Shown here piece by piece: positions 23,199-31,407 of a DNA stretch of 64,000 nt. Both the position numbers and the translations under genes were made by a program. The stretch is from Oscillospiraceae bacterium. GTDB lineage: Bacteria > Bacillota > Clostridia > Oscillospirales > Oscillospiraceae. Every line of letters starts with the position of its first letter. Position 1 is the stretch's first letter. The stretch is from contig JAHHRW010000003.1 of assembly GCA_020025575.1 (NCBI GenBank), forward strand, positions 1 to 64,000, given 5' to 3'. The notes below the pieces were generated by a model. That model saw only the letters and a program-made list of their open reading frames with translations. It ran no database searches and was not told where the DNA came from.

Positions 23199-24260
23199 TT
23201 AAATAACGATCAAATTCTTGGGACTCTTTGCAATATCAATGCAACCATCTTCGGTGAAGATGACTACATCCTCGATTCTAACGCCAAATTTACCGGGCAG
23301 ATAAATACCGGGTTCGGCAGATGCAACTGCATGCAGGGGCATGGGTTCGGTGTTGCGTGCGTTGCAGTTGGGAGCCTCATGAATTTCCAGACCCAGACTG
23401 TGACCGTAACCATGTCCAAAGTATTCACCGTAGCCTGCATCTGTAATCACCTTACGGGCTGCTGCGTCGATTGCCTGACCCGTGACACCTGCCTTGGTGG
23501 CTGCAATACCTGCCAACTGCGCTTGCAGAACGGTGTTATACACCTTCTCCATCTCTTCTGTTGCATAGCCCAGAGCCACAGTACGGGTCATATCGGAACA
23601 ATAGCCCTTATACAAAACGCCGAAATCCATGGTAATAAAGTCGCCGTTCTGGAACTTTCGGTCGCCGGGAACCCCGTGGGGCAGGCTGGAATTCGGGCCA
23701 GATACCACAATGGGATCAAAGCTCAGACCCTCTGCACCATTTTTCAGCATCGCATAAATCAACTCGGCTGCCAGTTCTTTTTCAGTCATGCCGACCTTGA
23801 TTTTTCCAAGAATTTCTGTAAACGCCTGATCTGCAATGGACTGAGCATCCTTCATGATCTCCAGCTCCCAATCCTCTTTTACTGCACGAAAACTGCTGAT
23901 CTGTGCGTTCATGGGAACAAGTTTTGCATTCAGATTTTTCTCATAACCAAGGTACTCTGCCATAGTCATGTAATTTTCTTCATACCCCAGTTCGGTCACG
24001 CCAAAATCTGCAATCGCATCGTTCAGGCAGGAATTATAGCTGTTGCCAGAATTAATCTCCAGAACCTCAAAACCTTTAATTCCATTCTGGGCAGACTCAA
24101 TGTAGCGGGAGTCCGTAAAATAGCGGCACCCAGCCTTTGTAACGACCGCAACGCCCTCAGCAATGTCAAATTCAGCACCATAATGTCTGCTGTAACGACT
24201 GGTCAGCAACAGGCCCTGACCATCAGAAAGCAGTGACAAATACTTTTCCAGATTTTTCAT
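23199..24260 (-). CDS. M24-family Xaa-Pro aminopeptidase/dipeptidase
   Basis: Cytosolic metallopeptidase of 353 residues that removes the residue before proline. The creatinase-like N-terminal domain covers about 1-125. The pita-bread catalytic domain carries all five metal ligands: Asp in ITMDFGVLYKGYCSDMTRT (two), His in GHGYGHSLGLEIHEAP, Glu in ASAEPGIYLPG and Glu in FGVRIEDVVIF. Whether it acts on dipeptides (PepQ) or N-termini (PepP/YpdF) cannot be told. It starts within the yqeG stop (ATGA, 24257-24260) and lies upstream of efp. Confidence 0.93.
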   Translation of the reverse strand: MKNLEKYLSLLSDGQGLLLTSRYSRHYGAEFDIAEGVAVVTKAGCRYFTDSRYIESAQNGIKGFEVLEINSGNSYNSCLNDAIADFGVTELGYEENYMTMAEYLGYEKNLNAKLVPMNAQISSFRAVKEDWELEIMKDAQSIADQAFTEILGKIKVGMTEKELAAELIYAMLKNGAEGLSFDPIVVSGPNSSLPHGVPGDRKFQNGDFITMDFGVLYKGYCSDMTRTVALGYATEEMEKVYNTVLQAQLAGIAATKAGVTGQAIDAAARKVITDAGYGEYFGHGYGHSLGLEIHEAPNCNARNTEPMPLHAVASAEPGIYLPGKFGVRIEDVVIFTEDGCIDIAKSPKNLIVI

Positions 24261-24760
24261 TTTAAAATCCTCCTGTTTCTAGCAATAAAAATAAACGGCA
24301 GTTCCGCCACATGGCGAAGTTTCAGCCATATATTATGATTATTTATAGCTTTTACCAATATAGCCTGTACACCACAGCCTCTTGCACCCATGGTATCCGT
24401 AAAAATCTGGTCACCTGCAAGGGCACACCGTTCGCACGGTATCTTATATTTGGCAAGACATTCCCGAATACCCTTTGGGAATGGTTTTTTTGCACGGGTA
24501 ATACAGTCGATTTGGTAATGATCGCAGAACTTCATCACACGGTCATTTTTACTGTTGGATACCACACAGATTTTTACAGAAGAACCTGCCATGCACTTTA
24601 GCCACTGCTCCATCTCGGGCGTTGGAACATTAGTGGTATAGGGAACAATTGTATTGTCAAAATCCAACATCAAAAGCTCTATTCCACGATTCTTAAGAAA
24701 TTCCGGCGTTAGATCGGTAACGGAATCCACAATGATCGTGGGCAAAAAAGAAAATGCCAT
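24257..24760 (-). CDS. yqeG: YqeG family HAD IIIA-type phosphatase
   Basis: A 167-residue HAD-superfamily hydrolase. Motif I is MLDFDNTIVPY with the nucleophile Asp, motif II is VVSNSKNDR, and the K/GDQ motifs are KKPFPKG and LAGDQIFTDTMGARG. Homologues include yeast Gep4, a PGP phosphatase, and B. subtilis YqeG; substrate here is uncertain. The start is the ATG at 24760, with GGAGGATACC before it; an earlier in-frame ATG at 24823 lies at or above the promoter's -35 and is not used. It is coupled to the peptidase gene by a 4-bp overlap. Confidence 0.9.
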   Translation of the reverse strand: MAFSFLPTIIVDSVTDLTPEFLKNRGIELLMLDFDNTIVPYTTNVPTPEMEQWLKCMAGSSVKICVVSNSKNDRVMKFCDHYQIDCITRAKKPFPKGIRECLAKYKIPCERCALAGDQIFTDTMGARGCGVQAILVKAINNHNIWLKLRHVAELPFIFIARNRRILK

Positions 24761-24793
24761 GGTATCCTCCAAGATACTTTTATAGTTTCGGAT

Positions 24794-24822
24794 ATTATAC
24801 CATAATTCATTCTGTTTGTCCA
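24794..24822 (-). promoter_or_regulatory. Promoter of yqeG and the M24 peptidase
   Basis: TGGACA (24822-24817), a 17-bp spacer and TATAAT (24799-24794), with TG one base before the -10 element, make a strong extended promoter. Its -10 lies downstream of the alternative yqeG ATG at 24823, which confirms the later start. Confidence 0.85.
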
Positions 24823-24851
24823 CGCCAAAGAAACGCCCGTATCCATACGCA

Positions 24852-24885
24852 AAAAAGCTGCCTGAGATTACACAGGCAGCTTTTT
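24852..24885 (-). terminator. Second terminator after rpsU
   Basis: An 8-bp GC-rich stem GCTGCCTG/CAGGCAGC with flanking A5/T5 pairs (24852-24864, 24873-24885) and T6 on the minus strand. It is symmetric and would also stop transcripts on the plus strand. It backs up the terminator at 24899-24932. Confidence 0.85.
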
Positions 24886-24898
24886 CACATCGCAGAGC

Positions 24899-24932
24899 AA
24901 ATACAAAGACCCTCTGCCGAGGGCAGAGGGTC
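24899..24932 (-). terminator. First terminator after rpsU
   Basis: A perfect 11-bp stem GACCCTCTGCC/GGCAGAGGGTC (24908-24932) with a 3-nt loop is followed on the minus strand by TTTGTATTT. It lies 24 nt after the rpsU stop. Confidence 0.85.
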
Positions 24933-24956
24933 CTAAGAGCATAATCAAGAGGGATA

Positions 24957-25139
24957 TTAGTAGAACTTTCTCTTGTTCTTACGAGCAGCTTCAGACTTCT
25001 GCTTACGCTTCAGGCTGGGGCTGACGTAATGCTCGCGCTTCTTAACTTCTGCGATAACGCCCTCCTTGGCACAGCTACGCTTGAAACGACGCAGAGCGCT
25101 CTCCAGAGTTTCGTTTTCCTTAACGCGAATTTCAGACAT
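24957..25139 (-). CDS. rpsU: 30S ribosomal protein S21
   Basis: Small, very basic 60-residue ribosomal protein of the 30S platform. It reads MSEIRVKENETLESALRRF and ends in the Arg/Lys-rich tail KRKQKSEAARKNKRKFY. The ATG at 25139 is preceded by GGAGGGAGGG. It is a single-gene unit with a near-consensus promoter and two terminators in tandem, which fits high expression. Confidence 0.97.
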   Translation of the reverse strand: MSEIRVKENETLESALRRFKRSCAKEGVIAEVKKREHYVSPSLKRKQKSEAARKNKRKFY

Positions 25140-25206
25140 TGTTTTCCCTCCCTCCGACGGCATCCGGCTTAATCCTTGATGCTTTCAGGGCCATATCGGC
25201 TTAAAT

Positions 25207-25235
25207 ATTGTATCTGATTGTACTGCTCTTGTCAA
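25207..25235 (-). promoter_or_regulatory. Promoter of rpsU
   Basis: TTGACA (25235-25230), a 17-bp spacer and TACAAT (25212-25207) on the minus strand match the consensus at 6/6 and 5/6. Since leuS ends at 25271 without an obvious terminator, rpsU may also receive read-through. Confidence 0.9.
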
Positions 25236-25270
25236 GGAAATTTTTTGCTTTTTGTCAAAAAAACTTCTCT

Positions 25271-27763
25271 TTACTTCACAATCAGATTGACCAATTTATT
25301 CTTGACCACAATCGTCTTGATGATATTGCCTTCCAGTTTCTCGAGGAAACGTGCAACCTTTTCATCATTCTTAGCAGCTTCGATCACAGATTCATCATCA
25401 GAATCTGCTGCAATGACGATGGTACCACGGAGCTTACCATTGACCTGTACAGCCATGGTAACCTCTGCATCGACGCATTTTTCCTCGGAATACTGAGGCC
25501 ACTGAGATACAGAGCAAATGCCCTCAAATCCCTTCATTTCCCAGATCTCATCACAAATATGGGGAGCAAAGGGGGAAAGCATCCCCAAGAATGTCTTCAG
25601 CTCTGCACGGTTGCAGGTCTTGTCAATCTGATTGAGCAGTGTCATCAGTGCAGCAATCGCAGTGTTTGGCTTCAGATTTTCAATATCCTCAGAGACCTTC
25701 TTAATCGTTTTGTGCATTGCACTCATATTGGCCTTAGCGTACTCTGTTTCGTTATCTGTCACATTTTCAGACATGTTCCAGACACGATCCAGAAAACGCT
25801 TGCAGCCCTTAACGGCATCGTTAGACCAGGTTGCAACCTTCTCAAAATCACCGATAAACATGATATAAAGACGCATGGTATCTGCACCATAGGTACGGAT
25901 CACATCATCTGGGTTTACAACGTTACCCAGACTCTTGGACATCTTTACAGCGGGACGATATACATCGTTGCCATATTTGGCAAGTGCTGCATCCTTCTCT
26001 TCCTGAGTCTTGTAATTCTCAATATAGTGGGGATTCTGACCCAGAATCATACCATGACTGGTACGCTTTGCATACGGCTCCTTGTTGGGAACCACGCCAA
26101 TGTCGTACAGGAATTTGTGCCAGAAACGAGAATACAGCAGATGCAGCGTGGTATGCTCCATGCCACCATTGTACCAATCCACCTGCCCCCAGTATTTCAG
26201 TGCCTCAGGAGATGCCAGTGCCTCATCATTATGGGGATCCATGTAGCGCAGATAGTACCAGGAAGAACCTGCCCATTGGGGCATGGTGTCAGTTTCCCGC
26301 TTTGCATCGCCGCCGCACTTGGGGCACTTGCAATTCACCCATTCGGTGATTGCAGCCAAGGGGCTCTCACCATCATCGGTGGGCTCGTAGCTCTCTACAT
26401 CAGGCAGCAACAGCGGCAGCTGGGATTCATCCATGGGCACCTCACCACAGTGGGGGCAGTGGATGATGGGAATGGGCTCACCCCAATAGCGCTGACGGGA
26501 GAACACCCAGTCACGGAGCTTAAAGTTGGTCTTAGCCTCGCCGATGCCCTGCTCTGTCAGCCACTTAATCATGGCAGGAATGGCTTCTTTGACGGTGAGA
26601 CCATTCAGGAAACCGGAATTTACCATGATTCCGGTATCGTCTTTCAGCGTAAATGCTGCTTCCTGCACATTACCGCCGGCAACTACCTCCACGATTTCGC
26701 AGCCGAACGCCTTTGCAAACGCCCAGTCACGGTCGTCATGCGCAGGAACTGCCATAATGGCACCCGTGCCATAGGTAGACAGGACATAGTCAGAAATAAA
26801 GATGGGGATTTCCTTGCCATTGGCAGGGTTGATACCCATAACACCGGCCAGTTTTACGCCGGTCTTCTCTTTGTTCAGCTCCGTACGCTCCAAGTCAGAC
26901 TTTGCAGCAGCAGCAGCCTGATAAGCTTTAATCTCATCTGTGTTGGAGAGCTTGTCCATCCATTTCGCGACCAGCGCATGCTCAGGGGACAGAACCATGT
27001 AAGTTGCACCAAACAGCGTATCAGGACGAGTGGTGTAAACCAGGATTTCATCCCCCAGGGTGGACTTGAACTTCACCTCAGCACCGTGGCTGCGGCCGAT
27101 CCAGTTGGTCTGCTGAGCTTTCACACGGTCAACAAAATCCACACCGTCCAGATCGTCAATCAGGCGATCTGCATACTTTGTGATACGCAGCATCCACTGG
27201 CTCTTTTCCTTACGGACAACAGGGGAACCACAGCGCTCGCAGACGCCCTCCACAACTTCCTCATTTGCCAGAACGCACTTACAGCTGGTGCACCAGTTGA
27301 CAGGCATCTTCGCCTTGTAAGCAAGTCCCTTCTTGTATAGCTGCAGGAAGATCCACTGTGTCCACTTGAAATACTTTGGATCGGTGGTGTTGATTTCCCG
27401 ATCCCAATCCAAGCTGTAACCCAAGGATTTCAACTGGCGGCGGAAATTGCGAATGTTATTCTCCGTAACGATGCGAGGATGGACATGATTCTTGATTGCA
27501 TAGTTCTCAGTAGGCAGACCAAATGCGTCATAACCCATAGGAAACAGCACATTCATGCCTTCCATGCGCTTTTTACGGGCAATAATATCCATTGCGGTGT
27601 AAGGACGGGGATGGCCTACATGAAGGCCTGCACCGCTGGGATAAGGGAATTCGACCAGGCCGTAGAACTTGGGCTTATCGCTGCCATTCTGGGCTGCGTA
27701 CAGCTTTTTTTCTTCCCATACACCTTGCCACTTTGCCTCAATGGCTGAAAAATCATAATTCAT
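25271..27763 (-). CDS. leuS: Leucyl-tRNA synthetase
   Basis: Class I aminoacyl-tRNA synthetase, 830 residues. The HIGH-type motif is FPYPSGAGLHVGHPRPYT, the KMSKS loop is KMSKSLGNVVNPDD, and the CP1 editing domain includes the threonine-rich YTTRPDTLFGATYMVL and AHDDRDWAFA. A zinc-binding CTSCKCVLANEEV..CERCGSPV insert follows in CP1. The ATG at 27763 has AGAGGTG 9 nt upstream; a GTG at 27775 would overlap this site. It is the last gene of the smc-to-leuS operon, 31 bp after rsfS. No T-box leader is present in that gap. Confidence 0.98.
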   Translation of the reverse strand: MNYDFSAIEAKWQGVWEEKKLYAAQNGSDKPKFYGLVEFPYPSGAGLHVGHPRPYTAMDIIARKKRMEGMNVLFPMGYDAFGLPTENYAIKNHVHPRIVTENNIRNFRRQLKSLGYSLDWDREINTTDPKYFKWTQWIFLQLYKKGLAYKAKMPVNWCTSCKCVLANEEVVEGVCERCGSPVVRKEKSQWMLRITKYADRLIDDLDGVDFVDRVKAQQTNWIGRSHGAEVKFKSTLGDEILVYTTRPDTLFGATYMVLSPEHALVAKWMDKLSNTDEIKAYQAAAAAKSDLERTELNKEKTGVKLAGVMGINPANGKEIPIFISDYVLSTYGTGAIMAVPAHDDRDWAFAKAFGCEIVEVVAGGNVQEAAFTLKDDTGIMVNSGFLNGLTVKEAIPAMIKWLTEQGIGEAKTNFKLRDWVFSRQRYWGEPIPIIHCPHCGEVPMDESQLPLLLPDVESYEPTDDGESPLAAITEWVNCKCPKCGGDAKRETDTMPQWAGSSWYYLRYMDPHNDEALASPEALKYWGQVDWYNGGMEHTTLHLLYSRFWHKFLYDIGVVPNKEPYAKRTSHGMILGQNPHYIENYKTQEEKDAALAKYGNDVYRPAVKMSKSLGNVVNPDDVIRTYGADTMRLYIMFIGDFEKVATWSNDAVKGCKRFLDRVWNMSENVTDNETEYAKANMSAMHKTIKKVSEDIENLKPNTAIAALMTLLNQIDKTCNRAELKTFLGMLSPFAPHICDEIWEMKGFEGICSVSQWPQYSEEKCVDAEVTMAVQVNGKLRGTIVIAADSDDESVIEAAKNDEKVARFLEKLEGNIIKTIVVKNKLVNLIVK

Positions 27764-27794
27764 GACAAAAGACACCTCTCTGGAATAAAATCAT

Positions 27795-28157
27795 TTAATT
27801 CTCGGTGATAACCTCATCGAGGTCGACAAATTCTGCATCTGCCCACAAGCGCTCCAGGCCGTAGAATTCTCTTGCTTCTTCGGTAAAAACATGGACAACA
27901 ATGGAACCGAAGTCCAACAGCTCCCAAGTGTTTCCACGGTGGCCTTCACGCCCCAGCAAGGGCTCACCCAGCTGCTCCAGCGTGTATTCCGCGTAATCGC
28001 ACAGCGTCTTAACATGCGTACTGGAAGTACCGGTGCAGATCAAAAAATAGTCCGCAAGACTGCTGATTTTGTCAATTTTTAAAAGCTTAATGTTCATACC
28101 CTTCTTGCTGTCCAGGGCTTTGGTTACCTCATAAGCAACTTCTTTTGCAGTTAACAT
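27795..28157 (-). CDS. rsfS: Ribosome silencing factor RsfS
   Basis: A 120-residue protein that binds L14 of the 50S subunit and blocks subunit joining during starvation. The DUF143 fold is clear from LKIDKISSLADYFLICTGTSSTHVKTL and HRGNTWELLDFGSIVVHVF. It sits directly after the nadD-yqeK fusion, matching the Bacillus order nadD-yqeK-rsfS. ATG start. Confidence 0.96.
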   Translation of the reverse strand: MLTAKEVAYEVTKALDSKKGMNIKLLKIDKISSLADYFLICTGTSSTHVKTLCDYAEYTLEQLGEPLLGREGHRGNTWELLDFGSIVVHVFTEEAREFYGLERLWADAEFVDLDEVITEN

Positions 28158-28187
28158 CGTATTGTCCTTTCATAGCCACATGGGCTT

Positions 28188-29393
28188 TTATATCATTTCT
28201 TCCTTCAAAACAACTCCATGCTCCCGAAGATAACGAGCAGCATCAATGGAGCTTTGGGATATTTGTCGATTCTGGCTGTGCAGCTGTTTCAGTGTCATCT
28301 CAAGCCCCATCAGCATAGCCTCATCCAGACTTCTCCAAGCCGCTGCTCGGAGCTGTTTCACCTCGGGAAAATCCCGGTTTTCTTCGATAAAGTCCGCAAT
28401 GTAAACAATCTTCTCAAGCTTACTCATGCCCGGTCTTCCGGTTGTATGATATCGAATTGCATTGACAACCGCTTCATTTTCGCCAAACAGCTGCTCTGCA
28501 ACCAGACTGCCTGTTAATGCATGCAGTGTTTTCGGGTTTTCCTGAGAAAATTTACTTAGCAATATACCATATTCGCTGCACAAAGTCAATTGAAGGGGGC
28601 CATCCAACGCTTTTGTAATATCATGCAGCAATCCCGCCCGGGCAGCATTCGTTTTGTCTTCCCCATAGTGCTGCGCAAGCTTTACCGCCGCATCCCGACA
28701 CCCCAGAACATGGGCGACACGATTTTTCTTTAACAGTCCAATCACCGTCTGTTCCAGTTCCTCCATAGACAGGTTCTTGTAATTGCGACCGGTATCATAA
28801 AGGCCATGCTCCCGGATATATGCTCCCACCCCGGGACACAGATATGGATCGGCGCAGTCAAATACCAGCATTCTTCTCAAATCTGTTGAAGAAATTGCAG
28901 TTACGGGATTCACAACCAACTCCACTTTGGCACCCTCAGACTCCAGCCGTTCCTTCTGGACTGCAACTGCATCCTGCTCCCCGGGTTCACCACGATAGAT
29001 TACCGCCAGAGTTGCATCATGCAGGATTCTCTCATGCTCATGCCACGTGAGAAAACTCAGGAACATATCCGTCCCCATCAGCAGGATCAGCTCTGCCTGA
29101 GGATTTTCTTTCCGCAGCTGCTCGAGGGTGTCAGAGGTATAGCTCAACCCTTCCCGCTTCAGTTCCAGGTCCAGTATCTCTGTCTTTTCCAGGCCCTTAG
29201 CCGACATACGCAGCATTTCCAATCGCTGCTCAGCCGTTGCTGCATCGTGCGGCATCTGCTTATGGGGTGCCACATGATTGGGAATCAACAGCAATCGATC
29301 CAGTTTCAGTGCTTCAATGGCATGGGCCGCAGCCCGCATATGACCAATGTGAGGCGGATTGTAAGTACCGCCATAAATACCGATACGTTCCAT
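28188..29393 (-). CDS. nadD: Fusion of NadD adenylyltransferase and YqeK HD phosphohydrolase
   Basis: One 401-residue frame holds two enzymes. Residues 1-200 are nicotinate-mononucleotide adenylyltransferase (GGTYNPPHIGHMRAA with the HxGH nucleotide site and SSTDLRRML), making deamido-NAD. Residues about 205-401 are the YqeK HD-domain protein (RVAHVLGCRD, GLLHDITKAL with the HD pair, YHTTGRPGMSKLEKIVYIADFIE), whose homologues split Ap4A symmetrically. In B. subtilis these are adjacent separate genes, so the fusion keeps the order and joins them without an intervening stop. The joined activities would put NAD synthesis and dinucleotide removal on one polypeptide. rsfS follows after 30 bp. Confidence 0.92.
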   Translation of the reverse strand: MERIGIYGGTYNPPHIGHMRAAAHAIEALKLDRLLLIPNHVAPHKQMPHDAATAEQRLEMLRMSAKGLEKTEILDLELKREGLSYTSDTLEQLRKENPQAELILLMGTDMFLSFLTWHEHERILHDATLAVIYRGEPGEQDAVAVQKERLESEGAKVELVVNPVTAISSTDLRRMLVFDCADPYLCPGVGAYIREHGLYDTGRNYKNLSMEELEQTVIGLLKKNRVAHVLGCRDAAVKLAQHYGEDKTNAARAGLLHDITKALDGPLQLTLCSEYGILLSKFSQENPKTLHALTGSLVAEQLFGENEAVVNAIRYHTTGRPGMSKLEKIVYIADFIEENRDFPEVKQLRAAAWRSLDEAMLMGLEMTLKQLHSQNRQISQSSIDAARYLREHGVVLKEEMI

Positions 29394-29416
29394 AGCCTTT
29401 CCCCCTTAGGTTCCGC

Positions 29417-29884
29417 TTAATCGTTGTGCAGTGCTTTTTCCTTTTCTCTTTCGATAGCGCGGTCAATCGCCTGCTGACGGAAATAATCATTCCGGCGCTC
29501 ACGCTCGGCCTTGGCATTCATACGGCGAGCCTTTGCCCCCTTACGAACCGGGTTGGAATTCGCCACAGATACAACCTTGTTCTTTGCGCGGCCAACCTGA
29601 TTGCGCTGCTCCTGCAGCTTCTGGCTCAGGCGGTAGATCACAAATTTACTGCCAACCACACTGACACCGTCAGCTCCGGTCGCTTCGCAGATGGCATCAC
29701 TTGCTTCCCTGGGAGAGAGCATAGCGGTCTCCAGAACCTTGCCCTTTACAAGCTCTCTATTTTCCAGCTGAATCTCCACATCGGCAATCAGCGCATCACT
29801 GATACCACCCTTACCTACAATTAAAGTGGTATCTAAAGAATTGGCTTGGGCACGCAATGCTGCCCGCTCCTTACTTGTCAGCAT
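29417..29884 (-). CDS. yhbY: YhbY/CRM-domain RNA-binding protein with a basic tail
   Basis: Residues 1-95 form the CRS1-YhbY (CRM) domain that binds the 50S precursor (MLTSKERAALRAQANSLDTTLIVGKGGIS, DGVSVVGSKFVIYR). A 60-residue Lys/Arg-rich extension follows (RAKNKVVSVANSNPVRKGAKARR..), which the standard 95-100 residue YhbY/YqeI proteins lack; it probably adds RNA affinity. The ATG at 29884 has AGGAG 7 nt away; a TTG at 29890 would lie on this site. It overlaps rdgB by 14 bp. Confidence 0.9.
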   Translation of the reverse strand: MLTSKERAALRAQANSLDTTLIVGKGGISDALIADVEIQLENRELVKGKVLETAMLSPREASDAICEATGADGVSVVGSKFVIYRLSQKLQEQRNQVGRAKNKVVSVANSNPVRKGAKARRMNAKAERERRNDYFRQQAIDRAIEREKEKALHND

Positions 29885-30476
29885 AATCAAACTCCTTTAA
29901 TTTCTGATATAACAAATCCAATGCCTTGGCCCGGTGAGAAACCTGATTCTTCTCCTCAGGAGGAAGCTGTGCAAATCCACAGTTCTTCGGAGGATAGAAG
30001 AAAATGGGATCGTAACCAAAGCCATTTTCCCCGATTGGCTCTCTGAGCAGCATGCCATGGGCTTCGCCGCGTGCCTGAACCTTGCGTCCGTCAGGCATCA
30101 CAAGAGTAATAACACATACAAACTTGGCCTGACGTTTTTCATCGGGCACATGCTCCATGTTCTTTAGCAGCAGCATCATTCTGCCATGGTCATCCAGGCT
30201 TTCATCAAACCCATACCGAGCAGAGTAGATACCGGGTGCACCATTCAATGCATCAACTGCAATGCCGGAATCATCTGCCAGTGCAGGCATACCGCTGGCT
30301 CGCATCACAGCATCTGCCTTCAAAAAGGAATTTTCCTCAAAGGTGGTGCCGGTTTCTTCTACATCCACATCAATGCCCAGCTCTGATTGCAGCACCAATT
30401 CGATTCCAAGTTTCTCAAGAATTGCGCTGATTTCAACCAGCTTGTGCTGGTTTTTACTAGCCAATACAACTTTCAT
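29871..30476 (-). CDS. rdgB: XTP/dITP pyrophosphatase (RdgB/HAM1 family)
   Basis: House-cleaning enzyme that hydrolyses ITP, dITP and XTP to monophosphates so that they are not built into nucleic acids. The 201 residues start VVLASKNQHKLVEISAIL and contain ADDSGIAVDALNGAPGIYSARYG and IGENGFGYDPIFFYP, all conserved in the family. The stop of ftsY and the ATG of this gene are directly adjacent. The 3' end overlaps yhbY by 14 bp. Confidence 0.97.
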   Translation of the reverse strand: MKVVLASKNQHKLVEISAILEKLGIELVLQSELGIDVDVEETGTTFEENSFLKADAVMRASGMPALADDSGIAVDALNGAPGIYSARYGFDESLDDHGRMMLLLKNMEHVPDEKRQAKFVCVITLVMPDGRKVQARGEAHGMLLREPIGENGFGYDPIFFYPPKNCGFAQLPPEEKNQVSHRAKALDLLYQKLKEFDYADK

Positions 30477-31394
30477 TTATTCCGCCTCCTGCAACAACGC
30501 ATCCACAAAGGGCTTTGGCTCAAAAACCATTAAATCATCTGCTTGCTCACCGACGCCGATATACTTCACCGGGATCTGCAGCGCGTCTGCCACTGCAATC
30601 ACGATGCCGCCCTTAGCTGTTCCGTCCAATTTGGTCAGTGCAATGGCCGTAACACCGGCGATCTCCTTAAACTGTTTGGCCTGAATCAAACCATTCTGAC
30701 CGGTGGTACCATCCAAAACCAGAAGGACTTCCTTGCTGGCCTCGGGCAGCTCACGGTCAATGATACGACTGATTTTATTCAGCTCATTCATCAGGTTGGC
30801 TTTATTGTGCAGACGGCCGGCTGTGTCGCAAATAATCACATCCACATTTCTTGCCTTGGCTGCATGAATCCCGTCAAAGACTACAGACGCAGGATCTGCA
30901 CCCTCGTGCTGGCGAACAATGTCACAATTGGCTCTGCCTGCCCAGATTTCCAACTGATCCGCAGCAGCCGCACGGAAGGTATCTCCGGCCACCAACAGGA
31001 CTTTCTTTCCCTCTCTGGTCAACTGCGTGGCAATTTTTCCGATGGTGGTCGTCTTTCCCACACCGTTGACGCCAATCACCAGAACAACAGCAGGCTTGGT
31101 ACTCAGATTCAGCGTGCTATCTCCTACACTGAGCATTTCCACCAAAATTCCCTTCAAAGCCTCTTTGGCTTCTGCCGTGGTCTTCAGATGATTCTGGCGA
31201 ACCGCTTTTCTTAAAGACTCTGTTGCCTTCGTTGCAGTCTCCACGCCCAAATCCGCCAGAATCAGGCATTCTTCCAGCTCATCGTAAAAATCATCATCGA
31301 TCTCTGAAAAGCCGGAGAAAACGCTGTCCAGCGTGTCAGACATAGCCTTCCTTGTTTTCGCAAGGCCCTCTTTAATTTTGTCGAAAAATCCCAT
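30477..31394 (-). CDS. ftsY: Signal recognition particle receptor FtsY
   Basis: SRP-GTPase of 305 residues that docks ribosome-SRP complexes at the membrane. The N domain spans about 1-90; the G domain has GVNGVGKTTTIGKIA (G1), DTAGRLHNKANLM (G3) and TKLDGTAKGG (G4). The acidic A domain of enterobacteria is absent, as usual in Firmicutes. It lies 13 bp after smc. Confidence 0.98.
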   Translation of the reverse strand: MGFFDKIKEGLAKTRKAMSDTLDSVFSGFSEIDDDFYDELEECLILADLGVETATKATESLRKAVRQNHLKTTAEAKEALKGILVEMLSVGDSTLNLSTKPAVVLVIGVNGVGKTTTIGKIATQLTREGKKVLLVAGDTFRAAAADQLEIWAGRANCDIVRQHEGADPASVVFDGIHAAKARNVDVIICDTAGRLHNKANLMNELNKISRIIDRELPEASKEVLLVLDGTTGQNGLIQAKQFKEIAGVTAIALTKLDGTAKGGIVIAVADALQIPVKYIGVGEQADDLMVFEPKPFVDALLQEAE

Positions 31395-31407
31395 ATTGAT
31401 TCTCCTA

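Noticed and set aside
25208..27340. 710-codon plus-strand open frame over leuS
   Set aside because: Antisense shadow of leucyl-tRNA synthetase; the real gene has every family motif and this frame has none.
27764..27794. T-box leader for leuS
   Set aside because: The gap between rsfS and leuS is only 31 bp, with no room for a T-box; leuS is transcribed within the smc operon.
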